A stretch of DNA of 64,000 nucleotides from Limnoglobus roseus (GTDB lineage Bacteria > Planctomycetota > Planctomycetia > Gemmatales > Gemmataceae). Below are positions 8,681 to 16,584 of the stretch, in pieces. The notes under the pieces are model-generated. The model had not been told where the DNA came from. It did no database searches and saw nothing but the letters and a program-made list of their open reading frames with translations. The position numbers were made by a program, and so were the translations under genes. Position 1 is the first letter of the stretch, and each line of letters begins with the position of its first letter. The DNA lies in NCBI RefSeq assembly GCF_008254045.1, contig NZ_CP042425.1:8074163-8138162 (forward strand), in the 5' to 3' direction.

Positions 8681-8825
8681 GGAATGGCGGCAGAATTAAA
8701 AAGTGTGACAATAGAAGTGTAAGTGCGACAAGCAATTAATAAGGTTTCCTTACAAATTCCTTTCCGCCCGTCTTCAATTCTTCTAAGCTATATTGGAACC
8801 GCATCTCTTCGTCGAGGTTCTCCCC

Positions 8826-11800
8826 ATGTTTAAGCGACTTCTCCCCCTCTTGGCCGTGCTGTTGCTCTCGGTCTTCTCCACCGCGGCGGACCCACCTCCA
8901 CTGAACATCCTCTTCCTCGGTGACGGGGGGCACCACCTGCCGGCCGCCCGCTTCCGGCAGGTGCAGCCCGAGTTGGCGAAGCGGAACGTCACGCTGACCT
9001 ACACCGAAAAGGTGTCGGACTTGAACCTGTCGACGCTGAACAAGTACGACGGGCTGATGATCTTCGCGAACCACACCGACTGGCAGCCGGAGAACGAGAA
9101 GGCGTTGATCGCGTACGTCGAGAGCGGCAAGGGGTTCATCCCGCTGCACTGCGCGAGTTACTGCTTCATCAAGAGCCAGCCGTACATCGACCTGGTCGGG
9201 GCGCAGTTCCGCAGCCACACGACCGGCGTCTTCCGCGTCACGGACGTGGCCCCGGACCACCCGATCATGAAGGGCTTTCAGTCGTTCGAATCGTGGGACG
9301 AGACGTACACGCACTTCAAGCACAACGAGAAGGACCGCACCGTCCTCGAAGTCCGCACGGCCGACGGCGTGAAGGAGCCGTGGACGTGGGTCCGCACGCA
9401 GGGCCAGGGCCGCGTCTTCTACACCGCCTGGGGCCATGACCAACGCACCTGGAGTCACCCGGGCTTCATCGCCCTCGTCGAACGCGGCACCCGGTGGGCG
9501 TGCAACAAGGGGTTGGACGAGGCCACCGTTTACGTCGATCGGCCGAAGATGACCGAGTTCGCGAAGGACGCGAAGCCGTTCGAGTTCCAGCCCGCGACGC
9601 TGCCGTACTACACGGACAGCAAGAAGTGGGGCACGCAAGGCGAGCCGATCAAGACGATGCAGAAGCCGCTGCCGGCCGAGGAGTCGGTGAAGAACTACGT
9701 CACGCCGGTGGACTTCGAGATGAAGCCGTTCGTGACGGAAGAGAAACTCGGCGGCGGCAAGCCGATCGCGATGTGCTGGGACGAGCGCGGCCGGTTGTGG
9801 CTGTCGATCACCTACGACTACCCGAACGAGATGAAGCCGGAGGGCGAGGGCCGCGACAAGATCGTGGTCTGCGAGGACACCGACGGTGACGGCGTCTGCG
9901 ACACGGTGACGACGTTCGCCGAGAAACTGAGCATCCCGACGAGCATCCTCAACGTCCACGGCGGCCTGCTCGTTCACCAGGCCCCGCACACGCTGTTCCT
10001 GAAGGACACCGACGGCGACGGCAAGGCCGACGTGAGGCAAGTGCTGTTCACCGGCTGGGGCACCAACGACACGCACGCCGGGCCGAGCAACCTCCGCTAC
10101 GGGTTCGACAACTGGGTCTACGGCATGTGCGGGTACAGCGGCTTCAACGGCACCGTCAACGACGAGAAGGTGAAGTTCGGCCAGGGCCTGTACCGCATGA
10201 AGATCGAGAAAGCGGCCGCCGGCCTGAAGGTGAGTAAGCTCGAATTCCTCCGCTCGACGAACAACAACAGTTGGGGCGTCGGCTTCAACGAGAAGGGCGA
10301 ACTCTTCGGCAGCACGGCCAACAATTGCCCGCTCGTTCACCTGACGATCCCGAACCGCTATTTCGAGAAGGTTCGCGGCTTGACGCCGGGGGCCCTTCAG
10401 AACATCGCCTACGACAACCACGTCGAGCCGGTCGTGAAGGACTACCGGCAAGTCGACTGGCACGGCGGGTTCACCGCCGGGGCCGGGTGCGAGGTCTACA
10501 CCGCCCGCACCTACCCGCCGGAATACTGGAACAAGGTCGCGTTCATCTCCGAGCCGACCGGCCACCTGACGGCCGCGATGGTGCTGCAACCCAACGGGAG
10601 CAGCTATACCGCACGCTACGGTTGGAACCTGTGCGCCAGCCGCGACGACTGGGCCGCACCCATCGACGCCCGCGTCGGCCCGGACGGACACGTCTGGGTG
10701 ATCGACTGGTACAACATCATCGTCCAACACAACCCGACGCCGCAAGGGTATAAGACCGGTAAGGGGAACGCCTACGAGATCCCGCTCCGCGATAAGAAGT
10801 ACGGCCGCATCTACCGCGTCGTCTACACCAAGGCGAAGCCGGAACCGCGGGTGAACCTCAAGGACGCCACTCCGGAACAACTCGCCGAAACGCTGAAGCA
10901 CCACAACCTCGCTTGGCGGTTGCACGCCCAACGGTTGCTCGTCGAGTCGGGCAAGAGCGTTGAAAACCTGAAGGTGATCGAGGGCAAAGTCGCCCTGGAA
11001 CGTGAGCGACTGAAGAGTAACTCACTGCCCGAACGGCTTCAAGCGTTCCTGCGGATCGCGGATGAACAACCTTCCGCGGAACTCGGTCAACTGTTGGCCA
11101 CGGCCTTGGGCGATGCCACGACCTACGACGACCCCGCGTTGTCTCAAGCCCTCACCATCGCCGCGGCCGTCCACGACATCCACTTCTTGACTGCCGTGAC
11201 CGCGAAGCCCGCCCTCTCGGCGGCCGATCTTCGCGTCGTGGAATTCGTGGCGAAGCACTACGCCTCGACCGCGAAGGGCAAGGGCGTCAGCCAGCTGCTG
11301 CTCGCACTCGACGGCGCGAAGTCGGCCGACGTGGCCGGGGCCATCGTGAACGGCTTGTCGGCGGGTTCGGCCGGCCGCTCGGAGACTGAGTTGACGGCGG
11401 ACGCCCATAAGGCGCTCGGCAGCTTGCTCGGCAAGGTATCCCCCACGGCCCGCGGTCGGCTGTTGAAACTCTCGTCGGCGTGGGGCGTGAGGGGATTGGA
11501 CGCGCAACTGGCGGAACTTTCGAAGGGGCTGTTCGCCACGCTCGCGGATGAAAAGGCCGGGGATGAATCGCGGTCGGAGGCGGCACGGCAGATCATCGAG
11601 TTCCAACCGGACAGCGACGACGCGGCGGCCAAACTCGTCGCGGCCGTCACGCCGAAGTCGTCCGCGGCATTCGCGGCCAGCATCTTCGAAACCCTCGCGA
11701 AGAGCCAGGCGAAGAACATCGGCCCCGCGGTCGTCGCGAAGTTGAAGGATCTGTCGCCGACGGTGCGGCCGATCGCGCTCCAAGTCGTCCTCGGCCGCCA

Positions 11801-12983
11801 AGAGTCGGCGAAGGCGTTCCTCGATTCCGTCGAGAAGGGGGAACTCCGCTTCGACTTACTCGCCCTCGATCAGAAGACGGCGCTGGCCTCGCACCCGGTG
11901 AAGGAAATCGCCGAGCGGGCCAAGAAACTACTCGCAATGGGCGGCGGGTTGCCGGACGCCAATCGGCAGAAGGTGATCGAGGACATGAAGCCGTTGCTCG
12001 CCAAGACGGGCGACGTGGGGTCGGGGAAGAAAGTCTTCGTCGCGCAGTGCGCGAAGTGCCACAAGCACGGCGGTGAGGGGAACACCATCGGCCCGGACCT
12101 GACCGGCTTCGGCATTCACCCGAAGGAAGAAATCCTCATCCACGTCCTGGACCCGTCCCGCAGCGTCGAGGGCAACTATAAGGCGTACACCGCCAACCTG
12201 CTCGACGGCCGCACCGTTACCGGGCTGCTCGCGTCGGAGACGAAGACGAGCGTAGAATTGATCGACGCCGAGAACAAGCGGCACGCCCTGATCCGTGATG
12301 ACCTCGAAACGCTGAAGGAGTCGCCGAAGTCGCTGATGCCCGAGGGCTTCGAAAAGACGATCAAGCCGGAGGAGTTCGTGGACCTGTTGGAGTTCCTGAC
12401 ACAGAAGGGCAAGTTCGTGCCGATCCCGCTCGACAAGTTCGCGACGGTCGTCAGCACCAAGGGAATGTTCAACAGCGAGGACGACGACGCCGAGCGGCTG
12501 ATCTTCAAGGACTGGAAGCCGAAGGAGTTCAACAAGGTGCCGTTCTACCTCGTGGACCCGAACGGCGACAAGCAGAAGAACGCGATCCTGCTCTACAGCA
12601 CCAGCGGCAACATCCCGCCGAAGATGCCGAAGAGCGTGACGCTACCCTGTAACACGCCCGCTAAGGCGATCCACCTGCTGTCCGGGGTGGCGGGATGGGC
12701 GTCCCCTTACGGCGAAAAGGGCAGCGTGAGCTTGATCGTCCGCCTGAACTACGCCGACGGCAAGTCGGAGGACCACGAGTTGAAGAACGGCGTTCACGTG
12801 GCCGACTACATTCGCCGCGTGGACGTGCCGGAGAGTCAGTTCGCGTTCCCGCTGCGAGGGCAGCAGATCCGCTACCTGAGCGTGTCGCCGAAGCGGCCGG
12901 ACGCGATCAAGAGCATCGAGTTGGTGAAGGGGGCGGATAGCACGGCCCCGGTCGTGATGGCCGTGACCATCGAGACACCTTAA
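8826..12983 (+). CDS. ThuA / membrane-bound dehydrogenase / HEAT / PVC-type cytochrome c protein
   Basis: 1,385 residues from the ATG at 8826, which begins a clear signal peptide (MFKRLLPLLAVLLLSVF...). An in-frame ATG at 8793 would put 11 extra residues in front. Regions in order: a ThuA-like domain (about residues 25-235, with ILFLGDGGHH and IPLHCASYCF); a PVC-type dehydrogenase propeller domain (about 290-660) with repeated DTDGDG motifs; a helical HEAT-like region (about 690-1040); a heme domain with one CxxCH (CAKCH at about 1075-1079) followed by IGPDLTGFG; and a C-terminal beta-rich domain (about 1200-1385) of unknown role. Such proteins are typical of Planctomycetes and Verrucomicrobia and are thought to oxidise sugars or polysaccharide parts in the periplasm; the substrate is unknown. 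The gene stands alone, with no same-strand partner downstream. Confidence 0.9.
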   Translation: MFKRLLPLLAVLLLSVFSTAADPPPLNILFLGDGGHHLPAARFRQVQPELAKRNVTLTYTEKVSDLNLSTLNKYDGLMIFANHTDWQPENEKALIAYVESGKGFIPLHCASYCFIKSQPYIDLVGAQFRSHTTGVFRVTDVAPDHPIMKGFQSFESWDETYTHFKHNEKDRTVLEVRTADGVKEPWTWVRTQGQGRVFYTAWGHDQRTWSHPGFIALVERGTRWACNKGLDEATVYVDRPKMTEFAKDAKPFEFQPATLPYYTDSKKWGTQGEPIKTMQKPLPAEESVKNYVTPVDFEMKPFVTEEKLGGGKPIAMCWDERGRLWLSITYDYPNEMKPEGEGRDKIVVCEDTDGDGVCDTVTTFAEKLSIPTSILNVHGGLLVHQAPHTLFLKDTDGDGKADVRQVLFTGWGTNDTHAGPSNLRYGFDNWVYGMCGYSGFNGTVNDEKVKFGQGLYRMKIEKAAAGLKVSKLEFLRSTNNNSWGVGFNEKGELFGSTANNCPLVHLTIPNRYFEKVRGLTPGALQNIAYDNHVEPVVKDYRQVDWHGGFTAGAGCEVYTARTYPPEYWNKVAFISEPTGHLTAAMVLQPNGSSYTARYGWNLCASRDDWAAPIDARVGPDGHVWVIDWYNIIVQHNPTPQGYKTGKGNAYEIPLRDKKYGRIYRVVYTKAKPEPRVNLKDATPEQLAETLKHHNLAWRLHAQRLLVESGKSVENLKVIEGKVALERERLKSNSLPERLQAFLRIADEQPSAELGQLLATALGDATTYDDPALSQALTIAAAVHDIHFLTAVTAKPALSAADLRVVEFVAKHYASTAKGKGVSQLLLALDGAKSADVAGAIVNGLSAGSAGRSETELTADAHKALGSLLGKVSPTARGRLLKLSSAWGVRGLDAQLAELSKGLFATLADEKAGDESRSEAARQIIEFQPDSDDAAAKLVAAVTPKSSAAFAASIFETLAKSQAKNIGPAVVAKLKDLSPTVRPIALQVVLGRQESAKAFLDSVEKGELRFDLLALDQKTALASHPVKEIAERAKKLLAMGGGLPDANRQKVIEDMKPLLAKTGDVGSGKKVFVAQCAKCHKHGGEGNTIGPDLTGFGIHPKEEILIHVLDPSRSVEGNYKAYTANLLDGRTVTGLLASETKTSVELIDAENKRHALIRDDLETLKESPKSLMPEGFEKTIKPEEFVDLLEFLTQKGKFVPIPLDKFATVVSTKGMFNSEDDDAERLIFKDWKPKEFNKVPFYLVDPNGDKQKNAILLYSTSGNIPPKMPKSVTLPCNTPAKAIHLLSGVAGWASPYGEKGSVSLIVRLNYADGKSEDHELKNGVHVADYIRRVDVPESQFAFPLRGQQIRYLSVSPKRPDAIKSIELVKGADSTAPVVMAVTIETP

Positions 12984-12989
12984 GGAAGA

Positions 12990-13074
12990 TGAAGGGGTGA
13001 ACGGGTGACACGGTGAAGGGGTGAAGAAACCAAGTCTTCTCACCCCTTCACCGTGTCACCCGTTCACCCCTTCA
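12990..13074. repeat. 35-bp perfect inverted repeat between convergent genes
   Basis: Bases 12990-13024 pair perfectly with 13040-13074 around a 15-base loop. Each arm is built from short repeated units of the type GAAGGGGTGA / ACGGGTGACA. The left arm starts 7 bp after the stop of the cytochrome gene, and the right arm contains the stop codon (13072-13074) of the opposing gene. It may act as a bidirectional terminator, although it lacks a T tract. Its length and repetitive build also fit a dispersed genomic repeat. Confidence 0.85.
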
Positions 13075-14121
13075 GGCTTTCTTCTTCCGCGTCGCCTTCG
13101 GTTTGGGCGGTGGTGGCGGCGGGGCACCGAACAGCACGTCGTTCGGCCGCAGGATGCGATCGAGTACCCAGCACCCGCGGGCGTGGCTGGCCTTCTCGGT
13201 GGTGTGCTTCTCCGTCCCGCGTAGGTGCCGCAAGACCGCCTCCGAATCGCAATCGGCGTCCAGCAGTGCGTCGGCGAGGATCGGCATTCGATCGAAGGCC
13301 CGCTCGTCGTCAATCCCCTTCGCCAAGCCGATCACGGTGTCGGTCCGCCAGGCGTCCTCGAAGCGGTAGTCGCCGAACGGGTTGCCGACCAGTTCGTGGA
13401 GGAACCGCCCCAGGGCTTTCCGGACGGCCCGGTCGGCCACGTCCTCGTCTTCCAACCCCCGCGTCTGCCCCTGTTCGTCGGTCCGGCGGACGATCTCCTC
13501 GGCCTTGGCGATTTCGAGCCGCTTGTTCTTCGCCCCCGCCGACAAGTCGGCGAGTTCGTCCCCCTGCTGTTTCAACCGCAGGGCCGTGGACGCCGCCCGC
13601 GCACAGTTCGCCCGGGCGAGCAGGGCGTCTTCAATCCCGCTCGCGGTGCGCAGGGTAGTTTCGCGGTTCGGGTCCGCGAACAGGGTTCGCACAGCTGCCA
13701 CCGCTAGTTCGACCGGTTGTTCCGCCAGCGAGACGGCTTGCACCGCGTACCGGCCGGCGGCGACGAAGAGCGGGAACGCCGGGGCGATCTGGTTCGGCCG
13801 CGTCAGGACGGGTTCGTCGACGTCGCCGATCATCGCCGGCCGAACGAGGTCTTCGGTTTCCGTCCGCACCCGGGCGAGGAGGGCGGGCAGGCCGTCGTCC
13901 AGGTCGGCCACCCACTTCTCGGCCATCGCCGGCGTCAAGGTTTCCGCCTGCCGTTCGACGAACTCGACAGCGTCGCGCAACTTCCCTTCCGGGATCACGT
14001 CCCACCGGCGGCGGAGGAACGCCGCGGCCAGGAGCCGCCACCGTCTCGGGGTGAACCGCGGCTCGACGTGGGCGAGCATGTCGTCGGGTTGCGTACCCGT
14101 CAGCCAATCCTGTTCGGTCAT
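13072..14121 (-). CDS. 'MTEQDWL' family hypothetical protein
   Basis: 349 residues from the ATG at 14121. It begins MTEQDWLTGTQPDDMLAHVE and continues with an Arg/Ala-rich helical stretch (RRWRLLAAAFLRRRWDV). This opening recurs in a large paralogous family in Gemmata-type planctomycetes, to my knowledge without an assigned function. The body is almost wholly predicted helix, rich in Ala, Glu, Asp and Arg. The C-terminus has RMPILADALLDADCD, then a poly-proline stretch (GAPPPPPPKPK) and a basic tail KATRKKKA. There is no signal peptide or membrane segment. The stop codon lies inside the right arm of the 35-bp inverted repeat. The start is 292 bp from the divergent tssK start. Confidence 0.75.
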   Translation of the reverse strand: MTEQDWLTGTQPDDMLAHVEPRFTPRRWRLLAAAFLRRRWDVIPEGKLRDAVEFVERQAETLTPAMAEKWVADLDDGLPALLARVRTETEDLVRPAMIGDVDEPVLTRPNQIAPAFPLFVAAGRYAVQAVSLAEQPVELAVAAVRTLFADPNRETTLRTASGIEDALLARANCARAASTALRLKQQGDELADLSAGAKNKRLEIAKAEEIVRRTDEQGQTRGLEDEDVADRAVRKALGRFLHELVGNPFGDYRFEDAWRTDTVIGLAKGIDDERAFDRMPILADALLDADCDSEAVLRHLRGTEKHTTEKASHARGCWVLDRILRPNDVLFGAPPPPPPKPKATRKKKA

Positions 14122-14413
14122 GTCGAGGCTCAGTAAGTTCGGCACGCCATGAATGTGGCATGATCGGGGAGGGCCGACCAAACCGCCCGCCCGCCCGACT
14201 CGTATTCCAGTCAAAGCCCTCGCCCCCTTAGGGGCGGGGCACCGGGGAAATCCCCACGCGGAAGAGTAATTATCCGCCGCAATTGCTACCATGATACGAA
14301 ACGGAATTGTCCCGAACGTCAGTTTGCGAACTCCCCGGTGAAACCCTTCACCCTCGGACGGGGATCGGGTATACCTACAAAACGGACGCCGACCGCGAGG
14401 GCCGGGACAGACC
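14122..14413. other. Intergenic region between divergent 'MTEQDWL' gene and tssK
   Basis: About 292 bp without a credible gene. It contains two short GC hairpins: CGCCCC/GGGGCG (14221-14236, loop CTTA) and GGGG/CCCC (14244-14255). An AT-rich patch follows (14265-14285). A TATACC stretch about 45 bp before tssK could be part of its promoter, but I cannot pair it with a convincing -35 element. Confidence 0.5.
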
Positions 14414-15850
14414 ATGCGCACACTACCAGTGTACTGGCACGAGGGGATGTTCCTCCGTCCGCACCACTTCCAGGCGTCGGACCGGTTCTGGACGGACTAC
14501 ACCCGGCAGTCGAGCCGGTGGGATTCGCCGTACAACTGGGGCATCCGCCGCATCGACATCGACCAGAACGCCCTCAAGACCTACTCGTTCGTCGTCCACT
14601 CCCTCCAGGCCCGGATGCGGGACGGGGCGATCGTCCGCGTCCCGCAGGACTGCAACCTGGGCGAAATCAACCTGCGGAACGCCTTCGACCAGCAAGACCT
14701 CGTGGAAGTCTTGTTGGCCGTGCCGACGCTGGAAGTCGGCCGCAGCAACGTGGGCGGGACGAATGAGGTGGACAAGCGGTTCCGCGTCGAGACCGACGGC
14801 CGCGTGCCGGACGAGAACGACGGTAAGAACGAACGGCCGCTCCAATTCCGCCGCCTGAACCTGGCCCTCTTACTCACGGGCCAGGACACGGCCGGATACG
14901 AGACGCTCCCCATCGCCCGCCTCACGCGGTCGCTCCAGGGGGAGACAGCACCCATCCTGGACCGTGCCTTCATCCCGCCGGTTCTGGCGACCGAAGCGTG
15001 GCCGGAACTCCGCAGCGAGATCCTCCAGCCGATCTACTACAAGATCGGGGCGAAGGTGCGAGACCTCGGCGGGACGGTGCGGGACCGGGAAATCAACTTC
15101 CACGAGACCGACTCGAAAGCCCGCCTGATGCTCGAGCAGGTTCACATGCTCAACCAGGCGGCGTCCGTCAGCCGGTTGCTGGCCCGGACCGACGGCCTGC
15201 ACCCGCTCGTCGCGTTCACGGAGTTGTCCCGGTTGGTCGGGCAGTTGGCGATTTTCGGCCCGGACCGCTCGTGCCCGGAACTGGTGGACTACGACCACGA
15301 CGACCTCGCCAACGGGTTCTTCGAGTTGAAGCGGATTCTAGACCAACTGTTGAACATGATCGGGGCCAACCAGGAGTTCTACCAACGGGCGTTCAGCGGC
15401 CACGGGCTCCAGATGCGAGTCACGATGGACGAACCATGGCTGGCGGACAAGTGGTTGATGTTCGTGGGCGTGGAGTCGAACCTGGCGCGGGGGGAAGTCA
15501 TCTCCCTGCTGACGAGCGGGCAGATGAACATGAAGATCGCGTCGCCAGAGTCTGTGGCCGGCGTCGACCGGGTCGAGACCGTGTACTCGAAGGGCCACCG
15601 CGGGATGGACTTCCGGTACGTCGCCGACCCGCCGAAGGTGCTGCCGCAAACGAACAAGGACACGTTCTTTTCCATCGCGCGGAACCCCGACGAGTGGCCG
15701 CTCGTGCAGACGAGCCGAAAGGTCGCGATCCGGCTGAACGAACGACTGTTAGCCGGCGACCTCGAAGGGAAGCGGGAAGTCTGCTTGAAGGGCGTTCCCA
15801 ACAAGCAACCGATCCTCCGGTTCACACTGTACGTCGTTCCGAAGGCGTAG
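14414..15850 (+). CDS. tssK: Type VI secretion baseplate subunit TssK
   Basis: 478 residues, slightly longer than the usual 440-450. The N-terminus PVYWHEGMFLRPHHFQASD is the family hallmark, and the rest follows the family: LARTDGLHPLVAFTELSRLVGQLAIF in the middle and a C-terminal domain with VAIRLNERLLAGDLEGKREV. TssK is the cytoplasmic trimer that connects the T6SS baseplate wedges to the TssL/TssM membrane complex. It is the first of three T6SS genes on this strand, followed 31 bp later by tssL. No sheath (TssB/C), tube (Hcp), spike (VgrG), ClpV or other baseplate gene is in view; these must be elsewhere if the system is complete. Confidence 0.93.
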   Translation: MRTLPVYWHEGMFLRPHHFQASDRFWTDYTRQSSRWDSPYNWGIRRIDIDQNALKTYSFVVHSLQARMRDGAIVRVPQDCNLGEINLRNAFDQQDLVEVLLAVPTLEVGRSNVGGTNEVDKRFRVETDGRVPDENDGKNERPLQFRRLNLALLLTGQDTAGYETLPIARLTRSLQGETAPILDRAFIPPVLATEAWPELRSEILQPIYYKIGAKVRDLGGTVRDREINFHETDSKARLMLEQVHMLNQAASVSRLLARTDGLHPLVAFTELSRLVGQLAIFGPDRSCPELVDYDHDDLANGFFELKRILDQLLNMIGANQEFYQRAFSGHGLQMRVTMDEPWLADKWLMFVGVESNLARGEVISLLTSGQMNMKIASPESVAGVDRVETVYSKGHRGMDFRYVADPPKVLPQTNKDTFFSIARNPDEWPLVQTSRKVAIRLNERLLAGDLEGKREVCLKGVPNKQPILRFTLYVVPKA

Positions 15851-15881
15851 CCGCGCCCCCGGCGGCAACCGCACTCTCTGG

Positions 15882-16568
15882 ATGCAAGACCCCATGGGCA
15901 ACGACCTCACCGGCCACGTTTTGGAAGTGATCGACTACGGGCTGAACCTGAAGGGCCGGGTGCTCCGGAGCGAGAATGTTCTGCTCGACGCCGAGAACGC
16001 CCGGTTGATTCAAATGCTCTGGGCCAACGCCGGGGTCGGCGGCCACCCCGAATACGGCGACCGCGTGCTCCGGCCGGTCGTGCCGGAGAACACCGACTTC
16101 CTCGGGGTGCGGTACGCGCTGGCCTGTTGGCTCGACGAGATCTTCATCAACGACGTGTCCCAAGCAAACACCGATTGGTCCCGCCGGTGGCAGGAGAAGT
16201 CGCTGGAGGCCCAGATTTACGGCGGCGGTCAAGAGCGGGCGTGGCGGTTCTGGGTCCAGGCCGGGTTGGCCATTCAGCGGCCGGCGGCCGAAGCCGTCGA
16301 GCCGTTCTTGTGGTGTGTCATGCTGGGGTTCCGCGGGGCCCCGTCCACCCTCAGCCCGCCCCAGTGGGTGGAAGAGGCGCGGAACAAGGTGATGCAGAAC
16401 CGCAAGCGCGAGTTGGCGCTCCCCGCCGAGTTGGGTCTCAAAACGAACGTCCCGGCCCTGCGCGGCCGCGACCGCTTCCGCGCGGCCGGCCGCGTGCTCT
16501 TGCTCATCGTGGCGCTCGCCATTTTCGTCGGCTCGGCCGTTCTCGCGAAATATCTTTCCACCGACTAA
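15882..16568 (+). CDS. tssL: Type VI secretion membrane protein TssL (DotU/IcmH family)
   Basis: 228 residues from the ATG at 15882; an internal ATG at 15894 (MGNDLTGHVLEV) is an alternative. The cytoplasmic DotU domain has the family pattern: NARLIQMLWANAG, RYALACWLDEIFIN, WQEKSLEAQIYGGGQERAW and FLWCVMLGFRG. One C-terminal membrane helix (RVLLLIVALAIFVGSAVLAK) ends six residues before the stop, so there is no periplasmic peptidoglycan-binding extension. In T6SS this protein binds TssK and TssM at the inner membrane. It lies between tssK and the short tssM, 16 bp from the latter. Confidence 0.9.
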   Translation: MQDPMGNDLTGHVLEVIDYGLNLKGRVLRSENVLLDAENARLIQMLWANAGVGGHPEYGDRVLRPVVPENTDFLGVRYALACWLDEIFINDVSQANTDWSRRWQEKSLEAQIYGGGQERAWRFWVQAGLAIQRPAAEAVEPFLWCVMLGFRGAPSTLSPPQWVEEARNKVMQNRKRELALPAELGLKTNVPALRGRDRFRAAGRVLLLIVALAIFVGSAVLAKYLSTD

Positions 16569-16584
16569 CCTCCCTCGGGTCGCG

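Noticed and set aside
8736..10931. Open frame of 731 codons on the minus strand within the PVC cytochrome gene
   Set aside because: Shadow of a well-supported gene; composition and lack of motifs give no support.
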